A DNA stretch of 64,000 bases from Streptomyces griseofuscus (GTDB lineage Bacteria > Actinomycetota > Actinomycetes > Streptomycetales > Streptomycetaceae), in contig NZ_CP051006.1 of the NCBI RefSeq assembly GCF_014673495.1, forward strand, positions 1,860,001 through 1,924,000, written 5' to 3'. Under the pieces are notes generated by a model. The model did no database searches. It saw nothing but the letters and a program-made list of their open reading frames with translations, and was not told the DNA's origin. Shown here in pieces: positions 58,271 to 64,000 of the stretch. The translations under genes and the position numbers were made by a program. Each line of letters starts with the position of its first letter. Positions within the stretch are counted from its first letter, which is position 1.

Positions 58271-59083
58271 TCACCCCGCGTGCGTGGAGAACAGGCCGCC
58301 CGTCGGACCCTGCTTGTCGCCGCCCTGGGCCTTCTTCAGGGCGTTGGCCAGGCTCTCGATGGTCAGGGACTGGAGGATGACCCGGCCGTTGCCCTCCAGG
58401 GTGGCCAGGGAGAGGCCCTCGCCGCCGAAGACGGCGTTCATGATGCCCTGGCGATTGAGGCCGCCGACGCGCTGGACGCCGTACTGGATACCCTCCTCGA
58501 AGGCGACCACGCAGCCGGTGTCCACCTCGATACGGCCGCCGAAGTCGGCCGGGTTCAGGTCGATGAAGTTGCCCGCGCCCGCGATGATCACGGTGCCGTG
58601 ACCGGTGAACTTCTCCAGGACGAAGCCCTCGCCGCCGCTCATGCCCGTACGGCCGCCCGCGAAGGCGATGCCGAACTCCACCGAGGACTCGGCGGCCACG
58701 AAGGCGTCCTTCTCGGCGAACCAGGCGCGCCGCCCGTCGAGTTCCAGCGCGCGCATCTCGCCGGGGAGCACGCCCGCGAAGCCGACCGTGCCCTGGCCGC
58801 CCTGCGCGGTGAAGTACTGGAAGGCCAGGGACTCACCGGCGAGCATCCGCTGGCCCACCTGCATGGCGGTGCCCATGGCCTGGCGCAGCATGCCGCCCAT
58901 GCCACCGCTGCCGCCGCCCTGCTGCCCGCCGCTCCCGGAGGGGCCGGACAGCCGGGTCTCCATGGTCACGTTCGTGGTCTTGAACAGGAACTTCCCGGCC
59001 TCGCAGTACACGGTCTGGCCGGGGTTCAGGTTGACGACCGCCATCTGCATGGCGTTGCCGACGATCTCTTGCTGAAGGGTCAC
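58271..59083 (-). CDS. AIM24-family protein (TIGR00266-like)
   Basis: A 270-residue protein of the AIM24/YkoX-like tryptophan RNA-binding-attenuator-type beta-fold. Segments: NAMQMAVVNLNPGQTVYCEA, GKFLFKTTNVTMETRLSG, ESLAFQYFTAQGGQGTVGFA, and RIEVDTGCVVAFEEGIQYGV. A Gly-rich linker (SGSGGQQGGGSGGMGGMLR) sits at residues 50-68, probably an exposed loop. Function in bacteria is unknown; cytosolic by absence of a signal peptide. Start ATG 59083. It ends at a hairpin shared with the GNAT gene. Confidence 0.85.
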   Translation of the reverse strand: MTLQQEIVGNAMQMAVVNLNPGQTVYCEAGKFLFKTTNVTMETRLSGPSGSGGQQGGGSGGMGGMLRQAMGTAMQVGQRMLAGESLAFQYFTAQGGQGTVGFAGVLPGEMRALELDGRRAWFAEKDAFVAAESSVEFGIAFAGGRTGMSGGEGFVLEKFTGHGTVIIAGAGNFIDLNPADFGGRIEVDTGCVVAFEEGIQYGVQRVGGLNRQGIMNAVFGGEGLSLATLEGNGRVILQSLTIESLANALKKAQGGDKQGPTGGLFSTHAG

Positions 59084-59143
59084 GCCCGGAAGAACGCGTC
59101 AGGAGGGGGCAAGAGTTCCGGCGCCGCACACGCGTGGCGCGGC

Positions 59144-60466
59144 TCACCCCCCGGTGATCGCCACCGGCGCCCCGGCCCTGGACGGTCGCGCGGCCGGGGG
59201 CAGGGTGCCGTCGACCGGGTCGTGGTGGATGCGGTCCGGCGGCAGGGACAGCGCGGTCAGGCCGTACACCGTGGCGGTGACCATCATGGGCGGGCCGCTG
59301 ACGTAGGCGGTGTGGCCGGACCAGTCGCCGCGCCGGGCCACCGCGTCGGCCACCGAGCCGCTCTCGGCTGCGCCGGACTCCTCGCCGATCACCGGGACGA
59401 CGCGCAGCCAGGAGCAGTTCTTCTCCAGGCGGGCGAGGGCGGTGGTGTCGTACAGCTCCTCCAGGGTGCGCGCGCCCACGAACAGGTGGGTGCCGCGGTG
59501 CAGGGGGCGCCGGGACAGCTCTTCGAGCAGGGCGCGGGCGGTGGCCCAGCCGGTGCCGCCGGCCACGATCAGTACGTCCCGCGCGGGGTCGCCGTCCAGG
59601 ACCATGGAGCCCTGGGCGGGGCCGAGACGGAGCTGGTCACCGGCGCGGGTACCGGTGACCAGCGCCTCGCTGACACCGCCGGGGGCGGTACGGCGGACAT
59701 GGAACTCCAGTTCGCCGTCGGGGCGGGGCGCGCAGGCGATCGAGTACGGCCGCCAGGTCAGCGGCAGCAGCGGGGTCTGGATCCGGGTGTACTGCCCGGC
59801 CTGGTAGGGAAACGGTTCCGCGGGGCGCACCCGGAACACCGCGAGGTCGGGTCCGCGCAGCTCGTGGGCGGTCACCGTGGCGTTCCAGTACGGCGGTTCG
59901 GCGAGCGCCCCGGCCGCGCCGTCCACCATGGCCCCGACCGCGAAGCGCACCATGCGCAGCCACGCCTGCTCCATCTCCTCGTTCCAGCGCGCGCCCGCGC
60001 TGCGCCGCAGGGCCTCGGCGAGCGCCTGCTCGAACACCTCGAAGTGCACGGGCCGGACGCCGAGTTTGCGGTGGTCGCGGCCGAGCCGGGCGCAGAAGTC
60101 GGCCACCTCCTGCGGCTGGTCGAGGTGTTCGATCAGATACCAGAAGGCCCGTTCCAGGTGGACCCGTTGGAAGTCCATGGAGTCGGGGAAGAGCGAGCGC
60201 AGATAGGGGTGGCGTTCGAACATCGCGTCGTAGAGGTGCCCGATGAGCTTGCCGAAGGGGGTGACCAGCGGCAGTTGGCGGGTGATGACCTGCTGGTCCG
60301 CGGCGCCGTCGTACGGCTGCCCGTGGGCCCTTCGCGCGGCGCTCACCCAGGGGCCCGGGTCCGGGCGGGCGGACGGGGACAGGAGCTGCTGGCGCAGGCG
60401 CATCGCGTCCCGCCGGGCGAGGAGTGCGTGGTACTCGTCGTGGCCGTCGCTGCTGGTGGTGTTCAC
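59144..60466 (-). CDS. Flavohaemoglobin-like globin/FAD-NAD reductase
   Basis: A 440-residue fusion: residues about 60-190 form a globin (LVTPFGKLIGHLYDAMFERH, FPDSMDFQRVHLERAFWYLI, proximal His in LGRDHRKLGVRPVHFEVF), followed by a ferredoxin-NADP reductase-type module: FAD motif WRPYSIACAPRPD and NAD motif VLIVAGGTGWATARALLEEL. Such proteins detoxify nitric oxide or serve as electron-transfer globins. The N-terminal 55 residues are an extension not in Hmp. GTG start at 60466. It lies downstream of the allantoin genes on the same strand but with a 405-bp gap, so it is likely independent. Confidence 0.85.
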   Translation of the reverse strand: MNTTSSDGHDEYHALLARRDAMRLRQQLLSPSARPDPGPWVSAARRAHGQPYDGAADQQVITRQLPLVTPFGKLIGHLYDAMFERHPYLRSLFPDSMDFQRVHLERAFWYLIEHLDQPQEVADFCARLGRDHRKLGVRPVHFEVFEQALAEALRRSAGARWNEEMEQAWLRMVRFAVGAMVDGAAGALAEPPYWNATVTAHELRGPDLAVFRVRPAEPFPYQAGQYTRIQTPLLPLTWRPYSIACAPRPDGELEFHVRRTAPGGVSEALVTGTRAGDQLRLGPAQGSMVLDGDPARDVLIVAGGTGWATARALLEELSRRPLHRGTHLFVGARTLEELYDTTALARLEKNCSWLRVVPVIGEESGAAESGSVADAVARRGDWSGHTAYVSGPPMMVTATVYGLTALSLPPDRIHHDPVDGTLPPAARPSRAGAPVAITGG

Positions 60467-60871
60467 GGACTGGCTCTCTCCCTGCGGTTCCTCGCGCGCC
60501 GCCCGCCCGTGCCCGGCCCCGTACCCGGCGGTCGTCGGCGCGCTCTGTCGGCGCCGTCTTCGCGTGGACCGCGCGGTGCGCCGGGTCACGGGCACCGAGC
60601 AACTCCCCTGCGCCGTGCGCGGGTTCACCGCCGGAAGCAGACGAATGGCGGTGGATCCGTGTCCCACGGCACCGGAGGTCCGGCTCGGAAGACGAGCCAG
60701 TATTGCACCGCGGGCCCGATGCCGTCCGGCCCCCCGCGATGGGGCCGTTCGGCCCTGTACACCCCCTGCCACCTGCTGATTCGCTGTACGGGCGGCACGC
60801 ACCGCGGACAGCACGAGGGACGGGCGCCCGCCTCCCCGCGGAGCCCGCCCCTCGATCCGTGTGACGGTGTG
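60467..60871. other. Intergenic region upstream of the flavohaemoglobin-like gene
   Basis: About 405 bp with no supported gene. It should contain the allantoicase 3' end processing site and the flavohaemoglobin promoter; I see no clear NsrR-type palindrome or terminator. Confidence 0.4.
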
Positions 60872-61987
60872 TCAGCCACCCAATTCCTGGTGCCGCGCCG
60901 CCAGTCGGGCCGACCCGGCCTCGGTCGGGGCGCCGTACAGGCGCAGCCGGGAGATGCCACCGTCGGGGTAGATGTCGATGCGCGCATGGGTGCCGACGGC
61001 CGCTTCCGGCAGCACGAACCGGTGGTTGGTGTCGGGCTGGAGGCGGGTGCGGGGCAGGATCTCGCGCCACTCGCCGTCCTCGCCGTCGCGCACCGACACC
61101 GATGCCCAGCCGGCGCTGTTGCCCTTGAGGTAGGCGGTGTCGATCTCGACGGCGCCGATCCGGGACTGGGTGACGAGCCGGTAGCGGATCCAGTCGTGGC
61201 CCCGGTCGCGGCGGCGCCTGGTCTCCCAGCCGTCGTCCATCTTGCGGGAGCGGCCGGGCTGGATGGTGTTGGTGGCCGGGGAGTAGAAGCGGTCGGAGGC
61301 GTCCTCGACGCTGCCGCCGTTCTCCAGGGCGACCACGTCGAAGGTGCCGAGTGCCGCCAACCACGCGGGGTCCGGGGCGACTTCGCCGTAGACGCGCAGC
61401 CGGGCGATGCCGCCGTCGGGGTGCTGGTTGACGCGCAGATGGGTGAAGCGCTGCTCCAGGGAGACGGGGAAGCCGTTGGCGGCGTGGCCGCCGACGGGGG
61501 TGCGCGGGACGAGGGTCGTCCACTTCACGTCGTCGCCGAGCAGTTGCTCGGGCGAGGGCGAGCCGGGGACCGATGCTGCCTCGACGGAGACGGCCTGCGG
61601 GTAGTTGCCGCGGAAGTGGGCGGTGTCCACGACGATGCCGCGGATCACCCCGGGGGCGCCGAGGCGGACCAGCGCCCAGTCGTGGTCCTCGGGGGTGGGC
61701 CAGGGGTCCTCGGTGGCGGCGCCGCGCCGGCGGCGGGTCTCCCAGCCGTCCATGATCTTGCCCTTGTGCCCGAAGTGCTCGGGGTCGAACTCGGCGCGCT
61801 CGGGCACCAGCAGGTTCTCGCGCTGGGCGAAGAACTCGTCGTTGGCGGCGACGACACCGGCGCCGAGGCGGCGGTCGGCGAGGTTGGCGTACTGGGTGAA
61901 GGGGAAATCGGCGGTGCGGTAGTCCGCGTACGGGTCACCGCCTCCGTAGGGGTTCGCGTCGCCGGTAAAACCTGGTGTCGCCGTCAC
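60872..61987 (-). CDS. alc: Allantoicase
   Basis: A 371-residue two-repeat allantoicase that hydrolyses allantoate to ureidoglycolate and urea. The two homologous halves each carry the signature: GKIMDGWETRRRRGAATEDP with HDWALVRLGAPGVIRGIVVD, and RKMDDGWETRRRRDRGHDWI with RYRLVTQSRIGAVEIDTAYL. Each half ends in HPDGGIARLRVYG or YPDGGISRLRLYG. GTG start at 61987 with AGGAA upstream. It follows allantoinase with a 68-bp gap, forming a catabolic operon for allantoin nitrogen. Confidence 0.93.
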   Translation of the reverse strand: MTATPGFTGDANPYGGGDPYADYRTADFPFTQYANLADRRLGAGVVAANDEFFAQRENLLVPERAEFDPEHFGHKGKIMDGWETRRRRGAATEDPWPTPEDHDWALVRLGAPGVIRGIVVDTAHFRGNYPQAVSVEAASVPGSPSPEQLLGDDVKWTTLVPRTPVGGHAANGFPVSLEQRFTHLRVNQHPDGGIARLRVYGEVAPDPAWLAALGTFDVVALENGGSVEDASDRFYSPATNTIQPGRSRKMDDGWETRRRRDRGHDWIRYRLVTQSRIGAVEIDTAYLKGNSAGWASVSVRDGEDGEWREILPRTRLQPDTNHRFVLPEAAVGTHARIDIYPDGGISRLRLYGAPTEAGSARLAARHQELGG

Positions 61988-62055
61988 GGTGATCAGTGGT
62001 TCCTCTCGGGAGTCGGCCGGATGGGTCCTCGGGATGCCCCGGGGCGGGGCGGGGC

Positions 62056-63393
62056 TCAGGGGCGGTCGAGCAGGGTGCCCTTCGGCGGGGTGAACTCGCC
62101 GTCGGCGACGATGCGTTCGCCGCGCAGCCAGGTGGATCTGACGACGCCGTGCAGGGTGCGGCCCGCGTACGCGGTGACCCGGTTGCGGTGCTGGAGTCCC
62201 GCCGGGTCGACCGTGAAGGTCTCCTCGGGCGCGAGGACCGCGAAGTCGGCGTCGCGGCCGGGGGCGATGGCGCCCTTGCGGGCGTCGAGTCCGACGAGGG
62301 CTGCGGTGCGCGCGGACATCCAGCGCACGACGTCGTCCAGGGTGTGGCCGCGCCTTCGGGCCTCGGTCCACACGGCCGAGAGGCTGAGCTGGAGGCCGGA
62401 GATGCCGCCCCAGGCGGTGGCGAAGTCGGCGGTCTTGAGGTCGGCCGTGGAGGGCGAGTGGTCGGTGACGACGCAGTCGATGGTGCCGTCGGCGAGCGCG
62501 GCCCACAGCAGGTCCTGGTTGGCGGCCTCGCGGATCGGCGGGCAGCACTTGAACTCGCTGGCGCCGTCGGGGACTTCCTCGGCGGTGAGGGTGAGGTAGT
62601 GCGGGCAGGTCTCCACGGTGATCCGGACGCCCTCGGCGCGGGCGGCGCGGATCAGCGGCAGCGCGTCACTGGAGGACAGGTGCAGGACATGCACCCGGGC
62701 GTCCAGGCGGCGGGCGTGGGCGATCAGCGCGGCGATGGCGGTGTCCTCGGCGTCGCGGGGGCGCGAGGCGAGGAAGTCGGCGTAGCGGGGGCCGCCGTGC
62801 TGGGGGGCGGCGGCCAGGTGGTGCGGGTCCTCGGCGTGCACGATCAGCAGTCCGCCGAAGCCGGCGATCTCCGCGAGCGAGCGGGCGAGCTGCTCCTGGT
62901 CGAGGTGCGGGAACTCGTCCACGCCGGACGGGGACAGGAACGCCTTGAAGCCGAAGACCCCGGCGTCGTGCAGCGGGCGCAGGTCCTTGACGTTGCCGGG
63001 CAGGGCGCCGCCCCAGAAGCCGACGTCGATGTGCGCCTTGTCCCGGGCCACGTCCCGTTTGATCCGCAGATGCTCGACGGTGGTGGTCGGCGGCAGGGAG
63101 TTCAGCGGCATGTCGACGAGAGTGGTGATGCCGCCGGCGGCCGCGGCGCGGGTGGCGGTCCAGAAGCCCTCCCACTCGGTACGGCCCGGGTCGTTGACGT
63201 GCACATGAGTGTCGACCAGACCGGGCAGCAGCGCGTCGTCGCCGACGTCCACCAGGCGTGCGCCGGCCGGGATCTCGGTGTCGTACGGCAGTACGGCCGT
63301 GATCGTCCCGGCGGACACGGTGACCGTGGCGGCCCGCGTCCCCTCCGGGGTGATTACGCGCGTCGAGCGCAGCACCAGTTCAGCGTCGGACAC
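62056..63393 (-). CDS. allB: Allantoinase
   Basis: A 445-residue amidohydrolase converting allantoin to allantoate. Metal site: [20 protein letters not shown] (first His pair), the carboxylated-Lys region [46 protein letters not shown] and [14 protein letters not shown] (Asp). GTG start at 63393 with AAGGGG upstream; a longer ORF from 63435 is not favoured. First gene of the allantoin operon; divergent from an IclR regulator with a short palindrome between them, so it is probably repressed by that regulator in the absence of allantoin or its breakdown products. Confidence 0.93.
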   Translation of the reverse strand: MSDAELVLRSTRVITPEGTRAATVTVSAGTITAVLPYDTEIPAGARLVDVGDDALLPGLVDTHVHVNDPGRTEWEGFWTATRAAAAGGITTLVDMPLNSLPPTTTVEHLRIKRDVARDKAHIDVGFWGGALPGNVKDLRPLHDAGVFGFKAFLSPSGVDEFPHLDQEQLARSLAEIAGFGGLLIVHAEDPHHLAAAPQHGGPRYADFLASRPRDAEDTAIAALIAHARRLDARVHVLHLSSSDALPLIRAARAEGVRITVETCPHYLTLTAEEVPDGASEFKCCPPIREAANQDLLWAALADGTIDCVVTDHSPSTADLKTADFATAWGGISGLQLSLSAVWTEARRRGHTLDDVVRWMSARTAALVGLDARKGAIAPGRDADFAVLAPEETFTVDPAGLQHRNRVTAYAGRTLHGVVRSTWLRGERIVADGEFTPPKGTLLDRP

Positions 63394-63470
63394 CCGGACC
63401 CCTTTCTGTACCGCCGTCGGACACCCGGACCTCACGCCCGGGGAACGGGATATACAGCCACGAAACGGAT

Positions 63471-63487
63471 TTCAACGTTCTGTTGAA
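63471..63487. promoter_or_regulatory. Palindrome TTCAAC-N5-GTTGAA upstream of allantoinase
   Basis: Perfect 6-bp arms, about 80 bp upstream of the allB start. It is the likely binding site of the divergently encoded IclR regulator (AllR type). On the minus strand its right half (GTTGAA) lies where the -35 of the allB promoter would be, 15-16 bp before a TATATC. Confidence 0.55.
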
Positions 63488-63556
63488 GGAGTCTTCACTC
63501 CCGGTTCGGCGTCGTCAAGGGGCGTCCACTCGGCGGCGGATGCCAGGAGAGCACCC

Positions 63557-63588
63557 TGGACGTTTCCACAAAGCGGAATTAGAATTCC
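63557..63588 (+). promoter_or_regulatory. Promoter and palindrome upstream of the iclR gene
   Basis: TGGACG (63557-63562), 17 bp, TAGAAT (63580-63585). The -10 element is embedded in the perfect palindrome GGAATT-AG-AATTCC (63575-63588), suggesting autoregulation of the iclR gene. Confidence 0.55.
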
Positions 63589-63677
63589 AGCAAGCAGAAC
63601 GTAGCTCCGTACAAGCGGGGAGTCAACCGTCCGCCGGGTAGGCTGCTGCCCTCCGTTCGTCCCGAAAGGAACGTGCC

Positions 63678-64000
63678 GTGCCCACGTCGAGCGCCAGCAC
63701 CCCCGAATCCGCCAAGGCCTCCGGCGGTGGCGGGGTCCAGTCCCTTGAGCGCGCCTTCGACCTGCTGGAACGGATGGCGGACGCGGGCGGCGAAGTGGGC
63801 CTCAGCGAACTGTCCGCGACCAGCGGGCTGCCGCTGCCCACCATCCACCGGCTGATGCGCACCCTGGTCGCCTGCGGCTATGTGCGCCAGCAGCCCAACC
63901 GGCGCTACGCGCTCGGCCCCCGGCTGATCCGGCTCGGCGAGTCGGCGTCCCGGCTGCTGGGCACCTGGGCGCGGCCGTATCTCGCACGGCTCGTGGAGGA
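63678..64000 (+). CDS. IclR-family regulator (AllR-like), partial at window end
   Basis: The first 107 residues of an IclR protein: after a 20-residue low-complexity leader, VQSLERAFDLLERMADAG and LSELSATSGLPLPTIHRLMR form the winged helix, and LVACGYVRQQPNRRYALGPR the wing and linker to the effector domain, which is cut by the window edge. GTG at 63678 with AAAGGA upstream. Position divergent from allB/alc indicates the allantoin repressor of Streptomyces (AllR type), responsive to glyoxylate- or allantoin-derived signals in known relatives. Confidence 0.85.
   Translation, partial: MPTSSASTPESAKASGGGGVQSLERAFDLLERMADAGGEVGLSELSATSGLPLPTIHRLMRTLVACGYVRQQPNRRYALGPRLIRLGESASRLLGTWARPYLARLVE

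Noticed and set aside
58280..62599. A 1,439-codon open frame on the plus strand
   Set aside because: It is antisense to AIM24, flavohaemoglobin, allantoicase and allantoinase; its protein is Gly/Val/His-rich without family resemblance. It is a typical high-GC shadow frame.
1..64000. tRNA, rRNA, CRISPR arrays, prophage or integrase attachment sites
   Set aside because: No cloverleaf-type segments, regularly spaced direct repeats, integrase genes or phage structural genes were found by eye.

Overview
The window is chromosomal DNA from a Streptomyces or a very close relative. The evidence is very high GC, strong third-position GC bias, many GTG/TTG starts, four-base start/stop overlaps (ATGA, GTGA) inside operons, a SigB/SigF-type sigma factor with partner-switching regulators, a complete conservon (cvnABCD plus two P450s), a secreted RNase Sa homologue and abundant IS5-type insertion sequences. 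No rRNA, tRNA or CRISPR array was seen.

Region 1 (0-4.8 kb) holds stress-type sigma regulation: STAS antagonist, sigma factor, second STAS protein and two HATPase (anti-sigma kinase-like) proteins. It ends with a divergent alpha/beta-hydrolase and MarR pair that share a 39-bp palindrome. Region 2 (4.8-16.4 kb) is a decayed, IS-rich stretch. It has two IS5-family elements in direct tandem sharing one CTAG target, an old solo IS end, a third IS with a -1 frameshift heptamer, transposase relics, and broken copies of peptide deformylase, an SDR, pcaD, an alcohol dehydrogenase and 4-hydroxy-2-oxovalerate aldolase. Between the relics lie apparently intact genes: a serine hydrolase, a small membrane protein, a secreted protein, a PP2C phosphatase and dihydrolipoyl dehydrogenase. 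The debris ends by truncating cydA, and cydB is not in the window.

Region 3 (17.9-26.9 kb) carries an autoregulated YtrA-type GntR/ABC/acyltransferase operon that converges on the conservon operon cvnA-B-C-D-P450-P450. A short decayed patch (27.1-27.9 kb) with SUKH-like and secreted-protein remnants ends at a strong bidirectional terminator.

Region 4 (28.0-41.1 kb) is the most interesting part: a compact putative biosynthetic gene cluster with no PKS or NRPS. A leftward, translationally coupled operon encodes an LLM monooxygenase, MFS exporter, B12-binding protein, ATP-grasp ligase, PP-loop ATPase, glutamate-mutase-E-like protein, a second ATP-grasp ligase and, just downstream, a flavin reductase. 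Divergent from it are a truncated AsnRS/AsnA-like class II synthetase and a glutamate-synthase-like FMN protein, followed by a frameshifted LysR regulator and a convergent ketopantoate-reductase-like protein. The enzyme set implies carbon-skeleton rearrangement of an amino acid, amide formation, flavin-dependent oxygenation, ATP-dependent coupling and export, probably of a small modified amino acid or dipeptide. I cannot name the product.

Region 5 (41.7-64 kb) is more ordinary. It contains a secreted SLT lytic transglycosylase with a long structured leader; a SWIM protein with a large repeat tract next to a SNF2 helicase; a membrane protein and ROK kinase; a sugar ABC transporter with HutC-type GntR regulator and Gfo/Idh/MocA dehydrogenase; a P450; RNase Sa; a TetR/GNAT divergent pair; an AIM24 protein; a flavohaemoglobin-like protein; and allantoin catabolism (allantoicase, allantoinase, IclR regulator) running off the right edge.
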